A DNA stretch of 64,000 nt from DASQFI01 sp035633215 (lineage in GTDB: Bacteria; Acidobacteriota; Vicinamibacteria; Vicinamibacterales; SCN-69-37). The position numbers were made by a program, and so were the translations under genes. Below the pieces are notes generated by a model. It made no database searches. It saw nothing but the letters and a program-made list of their open reading frames with translations, and was not told where the DNA came from. The stretch lies in assembly GCA_035633215.1 (NCBI GenBank), contig DASQFI010000071.1, positions 1 to 64,000 on the forward strand. Reading direction: 5' to 3'. Below, in pieces: positions 1 through 8,965 of the stretch (its first letter is position 1; each line of letters begins with the position of its first letter).

Positions 1-635
1 CGGCCGAGGTAATCGAGCACGAACGACGTCGCCATGACGCCTGAGATCCAGGCGATCGCGGGCCCGGCCTCGCGCCGCGTCGCCGCGATGAGCAGGCCCA
101 CGGCGCCCCAGCTCACGAACAGCAGCCATGCCATCGCCGCGACGCTCACGAACCGGCTGCCGGTGAAGCCCAGCGGGCGCACACTCAAGCCGATCGCCGT
201 TCCCGTCCACGCCGCCAGGACGAGCAGCCCCAGTCCGGCCGCCACGGCCGCAAACGCCGCGAGCACGACCTCGCCTCGACCGACCGGACGCGCGGCCAGC
301 AGATCCATGGTGCCTCGTCCGATCTCTCCAGCCAGCGCACCGCTGGGAACACGAACGGCCCACACGCCGAGCAACAGCAGGAAGAACGGATGGTTGTAGC
401 CAAGCGCGATGACGCCGCTCGGCGATGCGAACGCCACTTCGCCTCCGGCCAGGGCAAGCAGTTGTGACGGCACGAGGGCCACCAGTCCGCTCATCCAGCT
501 CACCTCATCGGGCGCGGGCGCCAGGCGCGTGATCACCAGCTCGAAAAGCATCACTCCAGCGGCCATGATCAGGAGCGGCCACCGATGCTGACGCCACAGG
601 TGGCTCACGAGCGTCGAAATGACCTGTCCTGTCAC
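1..635 (-). CDS. ABC-2 type transporter permease (C-terminus cut by window edge)
   Basis: Open frame from a GTG at 635 that overlaps the stop of the upstream ATPase gene, running off the left edge (at least 211 residues). Hydrophobic segments lie near residues 20-37, 83-97, 122-146, 162-184 and 192-209, as in ABC-2 exporter subunits. The stretch GEIGRGTMDLLAARPVGR (about 103-120) resembles the cytoplasmic loop that contacts the ATPase in this family. With the ATPase just upstream it would form a two-gene exporter in the inner membrane. The substrate cannot be told. The family assignment rests on topology, this loop and context. Confidence 0.8.
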   Translation of the reverse strand, partial: MTGQVISTLVSHLWRQHRWPLLIMAAGVMLFELVITRLAPAPDEVSWMSGLVALVPSQLLALAGGEVAFASPSGVIALGYNHPFFLLLLGVWAVRVPSGALAGEIGRGTMDLLAARPVGRGEVVLAAFAAVAAGLGLLVLAAWTGTAIGLSVRPLGFTGSRFVSVAAMAWLLFVSWGAVGLLIAATRREAGPAIAWISGVMATSFVLDYLG

Positions 636-1519
636 CGATAGCGCTCCAGAAACGCGTCCTCGAGTCGCGGCGGTTCAATCAGCAAATCCAGCAGCGGCAG
701 CGTGGCGAGCCGGCTCACCAGCGACGGTACCCGATCCGCGGCGACCAGCAACTCGATCCGCCGAGCTGTACTCGCGACCACCTCGCCATATGTCGACAGG
801 TCAGCGGCATCCACGTCGTCGCGGAACAGGACCACCACGCGCCGGGGCATCGACCGCCGCAACTGATCCACGTCGCTGATCGTGACGAGCGTGCCGGCGC
901 GCAACATCGCGACCCGGTGGCACACACGCTCGACCTCCGGCAACACGTGTGAGGAAAAGAAGATGGTGATCCCGCGACGATTGAGGTCGATCAGCAGCTC
1001 GTAAAACGCCAGTTGGATGAGCGGATCGAGTCCTTTGGTGGGCTCGTCGAGGAGGGCCAGCCGAGGCGCGCATTGGAGCGCCTGGACGATGCCAAGCTTC
1101 TGTTTCATGCCATCGGAGTACGTCCCGACCCGGCGGGCTAGATCACCCGGCCGAAGCTGGAGTCGCTCCAACAGTTCGTTGCGCCAGGTGGCTCGGCGGC
1201 CGGTCAGTTGCTCGAGGAAAGCGAGCGTTCGTTCGCCGGTAAAGGAGGGCCATAGGGCAAGCTCGCCGGGCAGGTATCCGATCTCACGGCGCCAAGCCGC
1301 GTCGGCGACCCTGACCTCGTGTCCCAGCACCGATGCAGTGCCAGCGGTCGGAGCAAGCAGACCCAGGAGCAACCGGACCGTTGTCGTCTTGCCGGCGCCG
1401 TTCGGCCCCAGAAAGCCAAAGACCTCCCCTGGCTCGACACGTAAGGAGAGATCCTCGAGGGCCTTGATACGCCCGTAGCGCTTCCCGAGGCTGCGCGTTT
1501 CGATGGCTGCCGCGCTCAT
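632..1519 (-). CDS. ABC transporter ATP-binding protein (CcmA/drug-export type)
   Basis: 295 residues. Walker A GPNGAGKTT at 38-46; a degenerate signature YSDGMKQKL near 133-141 in place of LSGGQ; Walker B LALLDEPTKGLDP near 153-165; switch histidine in FFSSHVLPEVER. Length and C-terminal extension fit the single-domain ATPases that work with ABC-2 permeases (DrrA/CcmA group). It powers export by the permease whose GTG start overlaps this stop by a few bases (GTGA), so the two are translationally coupled. The SDGM signature is common in this subgroup. The cargo is unknown. Confidence 0.92.
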   Translation of the reverse strand: MSAAAIETRSLGKRYGRIKALEDLSLRVEPGEVFGFLGPNGAGKTTTVRLLLGLLAPTAGTASVLGHEVRVADAAWRREIGYLPGELALWPSFTGERTLAFLEQLTGRRATWRNELLERLQLRPGDLARRVGTYSDGMKQKLGIVQALQCAPRLALLDEPTKGLDPLIQLAFYELLIDLNRRGITIFFSSHVLPEVERVCHRVAMLRAGTLVTISDVDQLRRSMPRRVVVLFRDDVDAADLSTYGEVVASTARRIELLVAADRVPSLVSRLATLPLLDLLIEPPRLEDAFLERYR

Positions 1520-1564
1520 GGGTACCGCATTCTCCCTTAGCGGCCTTGCAGTCGCATCGCCTTG

Positions 1565-2365
1565 TCAGTTCGCCCACACCCACACGAGCACCGCCACGAC
1601 CGCGCCCGCAACCGAATCCGCGGCGTAGTGATAGCGGCCGATGACGGATCCAATCGTGATACTGGCTGCGAGCACGAGGAACGGCACGAACGCGGACGGC
1701 ACGAATGTCGCCACGGCAAACGCGGTGGCGAACGCGCCCGCCGCGTGCCCGCTCGGAAACGTGTTGACCTGAATGCTGCCGAGCGAGAGCACCAGGCCGT
1801 TCAGCCGGTGAATCGCCACGCGGCGATCTTCGATGGCCGCGTGGAGCCGCAGCGCGCGCGGCGGCCGCGTCTGGATCCACGGCAGCATCGCGTAGCAGAC
1901 GAGCTCGGCCCCGACGACGATCGTCCAGTAACGATCGACGTCGAGATCCGCCGCGAACCAGTACGCGACGCCGAAGCCGAGCGGCACGAGCAGGTACACC
2001 GTGAGATACGCGAGCTCGAAGTACTCGAGCAGCCAGCGAGGGCCACGGGCCGCCACGTGACCGGCGCCGAGCTCCTCGAACAGCCGCCGATCCCAGTGCG
2101 CCAGCCAGGCCTCGATCCGCGGCATCGGCCGCAGGAAGAACGCGCCCGACAACCAGTACCCGATCAGAATCTGCAGTGCGGGCAGCCAGTCTCTGAGAAT
2201 CGATGCAAACGGCGAGCGGGCTGACGAGAGCCACCAGACGAAGCCGATGTCCAGCAGTGCGACGATCGTGACCACCCGACGTCGGGCAGAGGGCAGAGGC
2301 TGGATCCAGGCCAGGACGGCCAGGTACGCCAGGTAGGCGAGGATGATCAGCTCAGAGGTGCGCAT
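1565..2365 (-). CDS. Membrane PAP2-family phosphatase
   Basis: 266 residues, several hydrophobic helices. The three PAP2 signatures are visible: TRPPRALR (166-173), FPSGHAAG (203-210) with the catalytic-cycle histidine at 207, and GRYHYAADSVAG (243-254). Family members remove phosphate from lipid phosphates or polyprenyl diphosphates at the membrane. The motif order and about 240-270 residue length are typical. The ATG at 2365 sits directly against the long palindrome at 2366-2449, so no ordinary Shine-Dalgarno lies upstream outside the hairpin; a later start is possible. The gene lies downstream of the aminotransferase fusion on the same strand. Confidence 0.85.
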   Translation of the reverse strand: MRTSELIILAYLAYLAVLAWIQPLPSARRRVVTIVALLDIGFVWWLSSARSPFASILRDWLPALQILIGYWLSGAFFLRPMPRIEAWLAHWDRRLFEELGAGHVAARGPRWLLEYFELAYLTVYLLVPLGFGVAYWFAADLDVDRYWTIVVGAELVCYAMLPWIQTRPPRALRLHAAIEDRRVAIHRLNGLVLSLGSIQVNTFPSGHAAGAFATAFAVATFVPSAFVPFLVLAASITIGSVIGRYHYAADSVAGAVVAVLVWVWAN

Positions 2366-2449
2366 GGGGACGGGGGTCGATTGTGGAAAACTCCCTGGAC
2401 ACCCTTACGACCGCGTCCTGGGAGTTTTCCATAATCGACCCCCGTCCCC
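2366..2449. repeat. Long palindrome (family A) filling the gap between two genes
   Basis: Two 30-base arms (2366-2395 and 2420-2449) match at 29 of 30 positions around a 24-base loop. Arm core: GGGGACGGGGGTCGATT then TGGAAAACTCCC. It begins one base after the PAP2 start codon and its last base is the first base of the aminotransferase stop codon, so the two genes are separated by the hairpin alone. A shorter copy of the same sequence touches the metH stop at 12088-12105. Confidence 0.9.
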
Positions 2450-4764
2450 TATTGCGCCGTACCCAGCCGACCGAGCTCATCATCCATCACCCGCACCGCC
2501 ATCTCCACGTCGTCCGCCATCAGGACCATCGGCGGCTTGATCTTGATGACGTTGTGGAGCGGGCCGTCCGTGGAGAGGAGGATGCCCCGCCTGGCCGCGC
2601 GGTTAATGAGCTCCGTGGCCGCGTCCGCGGCAGGCTCGAGCGTCGTCCGGTCGCGAACCAGCTCGACACCCAGAAACAACCCCTGCCCCCGCACGTCGCC
2701 GATGATCGGATGCCGGTCCATGAGCGCACGCAGGCCGTCGACAAACCGTCTCCCGAGTTCGAGCGCACGCTGCTGTAGGCCCTCATCGCGAATCACATCC
2801 AGCACGGCCAGCCCGATCGCGCACGACACGGGATTGCCGCCGAACGTCGAGAAGAACTCCATGCCGTTCGCGAAGCTGGCGGCGATCTCGCGCGACGTGA
2901 CGACCGCGCCCATCGGGTGCCCGTTGCCGATCGGCTTGCCGAGGACGACGATGTCGGGGACGACGTTCTGGGTTTCGAAGGCCCAGAAGTGTGAGCCGGC
3001 GCGGCCGAATCCAGTTTGCACTTCGTCGGCGATGCACACGCCGCCCGCCGCGCGGACGTGTCGAAAGGCGCGCTCGAGGTAACCCTCGGGCGGAACCACC
3101 TGGCCGCCGCAGGACTGAAATGACTCGGTCATGAATGCGGCGATCGGCGCACCCGCCTGGGCGATGACGCGCGCGACCTCGTCCCCGTAGGCCTCGCCGG
3201 CGTCGCGGCTCTGACCCTTGTGCGCGCCGCGATACCCGTCGGGCAGGGGCACGACATGCACCCAGGGCTCGGGCCGTCCGGCGCCGCCGCGGCCCATGAA
3301 TTTGTAGGGACTGGCCGCTATCAGCGCGGACGTGTGCCCGTGATATGCGCCGTCCACGACGAGGAGATTCCGGCGCTTCGTGTGCGCCATAGCCACCCGC
3401 AGCGCCAGTTCGTTCGCTTCGGTGCCGGAATTGACGAAGAAGCACGTATCGAGCGGCGCCGGCAGCGTTGCCGTCAGCCGGTCGGCGTACTCGGTCAGAC
3501 CGTCATAGAGGTAGCGCGTGTTCGTGTTCAGGCGCGCCATCTGCTGCTGGCCGGCGGCGACGACCCGCGGATGACAGTGCCCGACGTGGCACACGTTGTT
3601 GACGAGATCGAGGTACGGCCGCCCGACACCGTCGTACAAGTACTGTCCCGAGCCGCGCACCATCTTGATGGGCTCGCGATACGCGATCGAGAGCGCGCCG
3701 CTCACGTGCGCGCGCCGGCGTTCGAGCAGCACGGGCGCGGCCGCACCGGGATCGAATCTCGTCTCCACCCCGGTCTCTGACGCCAGCGTGGCCGTCGCCG
3801 CGGCGGGATCGATCGGCGACAGTCTCTCGAGCAGCCGCCAGGCACGATCCTCCGTGATGAACCAGGTCGGATGTCCGGGATCGATCGCTCGCCGGGACGC
3901 GGCGGTCACGACGGTGACGGCCATCCGCCCGCAGACGAGCGGAAACAACACTTGCAGTTCGTCGCGGGACAACGGACGCACCGCGTGGGAGGCCCCGACG
4001 ATCTCGGCGCCCGCCGCCAGCGGATCCGGCAAATCAAGCACGGCGTAGGAGATCGCGATCGCCAGCTCGCAGACGGTCGGGTTCCACAGGCAATCGCCGA
4101 AATCGATCAGGCCCGTCAGCCGTCCCCGATCGACGAGCACGTTCTCGTCGTTGGCGTCGCCGTGGATCAGCGAGTGCGGCAGCGCGGCGAGCGCCGGGGC
4201 GCCGCACGCCGCATACACATGAAACGCCCAGTCGGCGAGCGCTCGGCGGTCTTGCACCTGCGCGACCAGGGGGCGGTGCTGCAGCGCCTGGGCCAGATCC
4301 CAGTGATGCGTGCGCCGCGCGGCCGGAACATCGATCCGTGCCAGCGCGAGGTCGAGGGTCGCGAGCGCGCGGCCCAGATCGCGCCGCTGCGTGGCATCCG
4401 ACGACCGTGTCTCGATCCACGGCGTACCCGCCACCCACTCCAGCACTCGAAGACGCGCGATCCGGCCGTCGATCTCACGGACGGACTCGATCGTCCCGCC
4501 GCGCGTCCTGACCATCCGTGGCAGCGCGACGTTCAGCCGCCCGAGGTCGGCGTGCGCGGCTTCGGCCGCGGCGTGCTCGAGCGCGATGACATCCGAGGGC
4601 GAATCGTCATCCGCCAGCTTGACGACGAACCGGCGTCCGTCGACCGTCGCGATCTGGCCGTTGCTGCCGCCGCCGCCGAGCGGCGAGATGGTGCCGGTCA
4701 GGCCATAGTCGTCCGCGAGCCACGCCTCGAGCCGCGCGTCCGTCTTCGCCGTCCTGGTCACCAC
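2449..4764 (-). CDS. Fusion: aminoglycoside-phosphotransferase-like kinase + class III aminotransferase
   Basis: 771 residues. The first 330 or so are an APH/choline-kinase fold: lysine in RRFVVKL (K49), catalytic loop LIHGDANDENVLVD (H201, D203, N208) and metal motif DFGD (221-224). The rest is a class III PLP aminotransferase, with the PLP lysine in VLGKPIGNGHP (K610) and typical NSGTEANELA and DEVQTGFGR motifs. This kinase-aminotransferase pairing is known in bacteria and resembles the AGXT2L/ethanolamine-phosphate phospho-lyase branch, suggesting phosphorylation of an amino alcohol followed by PLP chemistry; the substrate is inferred. GTG start overlapping the end of the PH-domain gene; stop touches palindrome A. 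Confidence 0.88.
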   Translation of the reverse strand: MVTRTAKTDARLEAWLADDYGLTGTISPLGGGGSNGQIATVDGRRFVVKLADDDSPSDVIALEHAAAEAAHADLGRLNVALPRMVRTRGGTIESVREIDGRIARLRVLEWVAGTPWIETRSSDATQRRDLGRALATLDLALARIDVPAARRTHHWDLAQALQHRPLVAQVQDRRALADWAFHVYAACGAPALAALPHSLIHGDANDENVLVDRGRLTGLIDFGDCLWNPTVCELAIAISYAVLDLPDPLAAGAEIVGASHAVRPLSRDELQVLFPLVCGRMAVTVVTAASRRAIDPGHPTWFITEDRAWRLLERLSPIDPAAATATLASETGVETRFDPGAAAPVLLERRRAHVSGALSIAYREPIKMVRGSGQYLYDGVGRPYLDLVNNVCHVGHCHPRVVAAGQQQMARLNTNTRYLYDGLTEYADRLTATLPAPLDTCFFVNSGTEANELALRVAMAHTKRRNLLVVDGAYHGHTSALIAASPYKFMGRGGAGRPEPWVHVVPLPDGYRGAHKGQSRDAGEAYGDEVARVIAQAGAPIAAFMTESFQSCGGQVVPPEGYLERAFRHVRAAGGVCIADEVQTGFGRAGSHFWAFETQNVVPDIVVLGKPIGNGHPMGAVVTSREIAASFANGMEFFSTFGGNPVSCAIGLAVLDVIRDEGLQQRALELGRRFVDGLRALMDRHPIIGDVRGQGLFLGVELVRDRTTLEPAADAATELINRAARRGILLSTDGPLHNVIKIKPPMVLMADDVEMAVRVMDDELGRLGTAQ

Positions 4765-6269
4765 TTGAAGGTCGTCCCTCCGGCGTTGCTCGCCAGCGCA
4801 TGATATAGGTCGATGGCTATCTCGCGCGGCAGGTAGGGGATGTCCACGCGGTGCGAGGCATCAGCGGCGCCCGCGGTGTCCACTTTAACGCTCCGCATCC
4901 GTGTCCGCCGATCGAACGGCGACTCGTGCATCGTCACCACCTGGATCTTCGCGAACCGCGCGACACTCAATTGCCGCCTGATCCAGCCGCTGCGATACAG
5001 CACCGCGTCCGGTGTGGTCGCCCAACGTGTGTGACCGATAGTCTTTTTCGCTGCGAGCGCCGCCCAGCCGATCAACAGGGCCGCGACCGCCAGGTCCCAC
5101 CAGGACGGAAAGAACGCGAACGGCACCGCGATGAAACCGGCGACGACCATCCACTCGACGAAAGCGCGGCGAACCGCCCGCGGCGCCACGCCGTGCCACT
5201 CGACGGCGGACAGGTCCAGTTCCGGGAGGACCTCCGTCAGGAACGGCGTCAGGCGGGCGCGAGGAATGATCGGCGCGAGCCATTCGCGCTGCGTGGCGCC
5301 CCGCTCGTTGTGGTCGCCGCCGGCGGTGTCCACGCGCACCGCCGCGCGGCCAAACAGGCGATGCAGCGGACCCTCGCGCACGGTGAGCGTCTGAATCCTG
5401 CGGAGCGGGATCGTCGTCACCACGCGCGTCAGGAGGCCAAATTCCGTTTTCAGATCGTCGCCCGTGCGCGTGATCGTGAAGCCGTGCAACCGGATGGCCG
5501 CCCAGGCCATCGAGAGCAGCCGTATCAGCCCCAGGAGTGCGATGAACGCGCCGAACATCAATGCGAGCCGGTCGAGCGGCAGCTGGCCGCCCGCGTAGAT
5601 GGCTCTCACGACCTCGCGCACGAGACCCCGTCCCGAGTCCTGCTCGCCAAAAAACCGATCGACGGTGCGGTCCAGAAGGCCAACCTCCCAGAGCAACCCG
5701 AATGCGGCCGCGATGACGACGAGACCGCGGCTGTCGATGAATCCGCTGAGCGCCAGCTCGCGCGGCGACAGATGCAGCAGCACGCGCCCGGCCGGGAGGG
5801 CGGGAACGCTTTCGGTCTCGGCGGCAATCCCCCCCGGCTGCCGATCGGCGAACACCCGTCGTCGCATTTCATCGAGAGCGTCGACCGGCAGAACCTTCAT
5901 TTTCGCCTCAGCTTCCTGGCCGCCGCCGGTTTCGATGTGCACCTCGATCACGTTCAACAGGCGATGCAGAACGTTCTGCACGGCGTTGATGTTCTGCACG
6001 CGCGCGTAGGGAATGTGCCGCTCGTTTCTGAAAATCAGTCCCGTGCGGATGACGAGCTCGTGGTCTTCGTACCTGTAGCGGAACGAGGCGTATCGCGCGA
6101 TCACGGCGAGGCTGTACGGGATCAGGAACAGCATCGACCAGGCCTGCCAGTCGCCGCCCGCCGATCTGGCCGTGACCAGGACGAGGATTCCAGGGATGAC
6201 GAACTGCCGAAGCTGGCTGCCGAGACCGAACAGAATGGAAAACGGATGCAGCCGGCGGTCAGACGGCAT
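4758..6269 (-). CDS. Large bacterial PH-domain (bPH2/DUF304) membrane protein, YdbT-like
   Basis: About 503 residues from the ATG at 6269 (MPSDRRLHPFSIL), which overlaps the preceding gene's stop by 11 bases. The open frame extends further upstream but only inside that gene. Three repeats of the bPH2 pattern are visible (YEDHELVIRTGLIFRNERHIPYARVQN; ITRTGDDLKTEFGLLTRVVTTIPLRRIQ; TTPDAVLYRSGWIRRQLSVARFAKIQ), each after a hydrophobic pair. Size, repeat number and the small partner gene upstream match the B. subtilis ydbS-ydbT arrangement, whose products affect tolerance of some bacteriocins. Function here is unknown. Confidence 0.85.
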   Translation of the reverse strand: MPSDRRLHPFSILFGLGSQLRQFVIPGILVLVTARSAGGDWQAWSMLFLIPYSLAVIARYASFRYRYEDHELVIRTGLIFRNERHIPYARVQNINAVQNVLHRLLNVIEVHIETGGGQEAEAKMKVLPVDALDEMRRRVFADRQPGGIAAETESVPALPAGRVLLHLSPRELALSGFIDSRGLVVIAAAFGLLWEVGLLDRTVDRFFGEQDSGRGLVREVVRAIYAGGQLPLDRLALMFGAFIALLGLIRLLSMAWAAIRLHGFTITRTGDDLKTEFGLLTRVVTTIPLRRIQTLTVREGPLHRLFGRAAVRVDTAGGDHNERGATQREWLAPIIPRARLTPFLTEVLPELDLSAVEWHGVAPRAVRRAFVEWMVVAGFIAVPFAFFPSWWDLAVAALLIGWAALAAKKTIGHTRWATTPDAVLYRSGWIRRQLSVARFAKIQVVTMHESPFDRRTRMRSVKVDTAGAADASHRVDIPYLPREIAIDLYHALASNAGGTTFKW

Positions 6270-6810
6270 CTGCACCTCCCCGAGGCAGGAGATGGTCGCG
6301 GATCGCGAGCGCCGTCTCGTGCGCCAGGCCGTGCAGCACGACGACGGCCGCGTCGGTGCCCGCGGTATGGATGAGGAGCGTGCCGAGGCCAAACCGGCGC
6401 TCCAGCGGGCCCTGCGACACGTCGGTGTGCTGCACGCGGGACCGCGGCACGTTCGTTACCGTGCGCCAGACGACCCCGAGCCGGATTTCGATGCCCTCCG
6501 CATCGACGACGTACGACGCGTACCGGTAATAGATCGTGGGCCAGCGCTGGAGCCACCAGGCCAGTAGCGCCGTGACCGCGAGCCAGACGATCACGACCGC
6601 GGCCATGGCCCAGCCCGGCATCGATCGCGCGGCGATCAGCGTGATCACGCCCGCGAAGAAGAGGCCCGCCGACACGACAGCCGTCACGATCCAGCCGATC
6701 GTCCGCTCGAGGTCGACGACACGCGGATCGAGACGGCGCTCGACGCCGTCGGCGATGGATGATGACCCTTGGACTTCGCTCAGAACTGGCGACTCCACGA
6801 TCGGGATCAC
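6259..6810 (-). CDS. Small bacterial PH-domain membrane protein, YdbS-like
   Basis: About 183 residues if it starts at the GTG at 6810. Two hydrophobic helices (TIGWIVTAVVSAGLFFAGVI and MAAVVIVWLAVTALLAWWL) precede one bPH2 domain with YVVDAEGIEIRLGVV and VPRSRVQHTDVSQGPLERRFG. It is the usual small partner of the large PH protein that overlaps its 3' end. The start is uncertain: the N-terminus up to SSSIADG is encoded by two direct copies of a CCCTTCGACTTCGCTCAG repeat, which seem to have replaced the original leader. Confidence 0.8.
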   Translation of the reverse strand: MIPIVESPVLSEVQGSSSIADGVERRLDPRVVDLERTIGWIVTAVVSAGLFFAGVITLIAARSMPGWAMAAVVIVWLAVTALLAWWLQRWPTIYYRYASYVVDAEGIEIRLGVVWRTVTNVPRSRVQHTDVSQGPLERRFGLGTLLIHTAGTDAAVVVLHGLAHETALAIRDHLLPRGGADAV

Positions 6811-6829
6811 CCTTCGACTTCGCTCAGGG
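6766..6829. repeat. Two direct copies of a CTTCGACTTCGCTCAG repeat at a gene junction
   Basis: Copies at 6766-6783 and 6810-6829, about 44 bases apart. The second contains the stop codon of the M49 lipoprotein gene (6824-6826) and the likely GTG start of the PH-domain gene; the first is read as part of that protein's leader (VLSEVQGSS). Similar motifs are scattered in many soil-bacterial genomes, so this is a known kind of dispersed repeat. Confidence 0.8.
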
Positions 6830-8899
6830 CAGGCGGCGCGCGCGTTCGGCGGAGAGAAACGCCTGCCGGGAGGCGCGCGTGGCCGCCGCGTACTCCAGCA
6901 TTTGCTTCGTGAGATCCTGCGGGTACGAAATCCTGACGTCGCTGATCTGCCCGCCGGCGTCCTTGACCGCCTCGAGCCGGGGCATGACGAACCCGCTGTA
7001 CGACGGGAGCTGCAGCTGCTGCACGCGCGCCACGATCTGATCGCGGAGCTTCGGATCGAAATGAATCCCGTGCGCGTCGAACAGCTTCCTCGCGGCGGCC
7101 AGATCTCCCTCCGCCTTGATGCGCTGGACTTCAGCGAGTAGCCTGCCGACACCTTCACGGAACGCCTTGGCGTCGGTCATGACGTAGAACGTCTTGCCGT
7201 CGCGCACCTCGGTCCGGATCGCCTTCGTGTTGGCCATGAGCCAGTGCACGATCATCTGGCGATTCCGCATGTGGTCTTCCTCGATCTGCGATCCGGTCCG
7301 GATGCGGCGCAGCTGCACAAGCGCATTCCGGGTGTAGCCCTCGTACTCGGCGAGCACGATGTCCTGGTGGTCGGCTGCGGGGACGATGCCGAGATCGACG
7401 ACCTTCGGATCGGCAAGGAAGTAGAGCCCGACGAGATCCGCGCGGCCCTCCTCGAGCGCCGAGTAGTACTCCTTCAGTGCCGCCTCGGGCTTACCCTTCA
7501 GACGCTCCGAGATCTTCCCGGAGGCGTGCCCGATCACCTCGTGCATGTTGGTGGTGATCTCGCCGGCGATGCCGGCCCACTTCGCGCCCCGCGCGGCCTC
7601 TTCCGGCGTCCAGGAGAATTCACCGCGCAACCGCGGATCCGATGACCGGTCGTACGCCTCGTTCACGTTCGAGAGCGACACGGACTTGCTGCCGTTCTTT
7701 TCTCGGACGTCGTTGTCGTTCGGGAGGTTGATGCCGACCGGTGTGATCGGTCCGGAATCGCCCGTCTCGATGACGACGTCGATCGCGTTGGCGGTGATGC
7801 CCAGTACGCCCGCCTTCCGGTACTTCGGATCCCAGGGCATGCGGTCTTCGAACCACTGGGCTTCGCGCGCCAGCTTCTGAATGTCCGCCGTCTTCTGCTG
7901 GTTCACGTAAAACACGAGAGCTTCCCACGCGCCCTTGACGCCGCGCGCGTCGAGATAGACCTCGGTGAATCCATTGATCGTGTCCACGGGGGACGCTTTG
8001 TCCTCGACCCAGGCGACGTCGTACGCGCGGCGATCCGTCGCCTCGCCCGTGCGATACCACTGCATCAGTGCGCGGATCGCTTTCGCCATCGGCTCCGTGG
8101 CGAACGGCATGGCCGCCTCGAGATGCGCGACCAATTCCTTGAGCTGCGCGTCGTACCGCCCGCCAATCTTGTAGACCTCTTCGACGAGCTTGCCGTCGCG
8201 CTTCACCAGCCGCGAGTTGAGCGGGTATCGCTCGGTAAAGCCGGTGAGGTCCTTCAGGCTGACGCCCTGATACAGGTTGTTGAAGCTCGCGGTCAGGATG
8301 TCCTGGCCGGCCGGCGGCTGTTTCTTCGTGACCGACGGCTCGAATGCCGCGTCGAAGAACATCGGCCGCAGGCGGGCGAGAAGCTGATCGAGCGTCTCAC
8401 CGGGCGCGAGCGGGAACGTGGCGCCCGCCGACGCCGCCACCTTGGCGGCGGCGGCCAGCGCCTCAGGCGTGCCGCCAAGGACGAACTTCTGCGCGGTGAG
8501 GTTGTTGAACGGGCCCGTGTTGATCCAGAACAGCTTGGTGTACTTCTGCAGCTCACCGAGGGTCGCCGCGTCCACGCCGGCCTGGTGGCTGAGAATCGCC
8601 TCGAGCACTTCGCGCATCTCGAGGTTGTGGCGATACCGCTGGTCGTAGAAGATGTCGCGCCCGGCAATCGCCGCCTGCGTGAGGTGCCAGATCAGCGTCT
8701 TCTCCTTGAGCGGCAGCGCCGAGAACCCGTCGGCGTACAGCTGGACGATCGCGGCATCGTCGACGCGCTCGAGGAGGTATTTCTTCGGCTCGGGATTGGC
8801 GTTAGCCGGCGCCTCCGCCACCACCGGCGGCGGGGGATTCGAGCAGCCCGCGGCGGCAAGCGCCAGCAGGGCACTGAGAAGCCATCGATGGAAGGTCAT
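6824..8899 (-). CDS. M49 (dipeptidyl-peptidase III-like) lipoprotein metallopeptidase
   Basis: 691 residues with a lipoprotein signal peptide (LALAAAGC, lipidated Cys19). Zinc motif HEVIGH at 453-458 and the second M49 motif as EEGRAD (483-488), where eukaryotic DPP III has EECRA(E/D). The family removes dipeptides from peptide N-termini; the lipobox places this one at the periplasmic face. A cytosolic paralogue without a signal peptide lies at 55271-57226. The downstream PH-domain gene begins within a few bases of the stop. The last residues and the stop are supplied by a dispersed repeat, so the original C-terminus may have been slightly altered. Confidence 0.88.
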   Translation of the reverse strand: MTFHRWLLSALLALAAAGCSNPPPPVVAEAPANANPEPKKYLLERVDDAAIVQLYADGFSALPLKEKTLIWHLTQAAIAGRDIFYDQRYRHNLEMREVLEAILSHQAGVDAATLGELQKYTKLFWINTGPFNNLTAQKFVLGGTPEALAAAAKVAASAGATFPLAPGETLDQLLARLRPMFFDAAFEPSVTKKQPPAGQDILTASFNNLYQGVSLKDLTGFTERYPLNSRLVKRDGKLVEEVYKIGGRYDAQLKELVAHLEAAMPFATEPMAKAIRALMQWYRTGEATDRRAYDVAWVEDKASPVDTINGFTEVYLDARGVKGAWEALVFYVNQQKTADIQKLAREAQWFEDRMPWDPKYRKAGVLGITANAIDVVIETGDSGPITPVGINLPNDNDVREKNGSKSVSLSNVNEAYDRSSDPRLRGEFSWTPEEAARGAKWAGIAGEITTNMHEVIGHASGKISERLKGKPEAALKEYYSALEEGRADLVGLYFLADPKVVDLGIVPAADHQDIVLAEYEGYTRNALVQLRRIRTGSQIEEDHMRNRQMIVHWLMANTKAIRTEVRDGKTFYVMTDAKAFREGVGRLLAEVQRIKAEGDLAAARKLFDAHGIHFDPKLRDQIVARVQQLQLPSYSGFVMPRLEAVKDAGGQISDVRISYPQDLTKQMLEYAAATRASRQAFLSAERARRLP

Positions 8900-8965
8900 G
8901 CAAGGCAGTCTATCGCGTCACCGGCCGCGCCGGCCCGCGTAACGCCGACTCCTGCCTGATGACGG

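Noticed and set aside
4851..6374. Plus-strand 507-codon frame opposite the large PH-domain gene
   Set aside because: Antisense shadow; the opposite frame has three PH repeats and TM helices.
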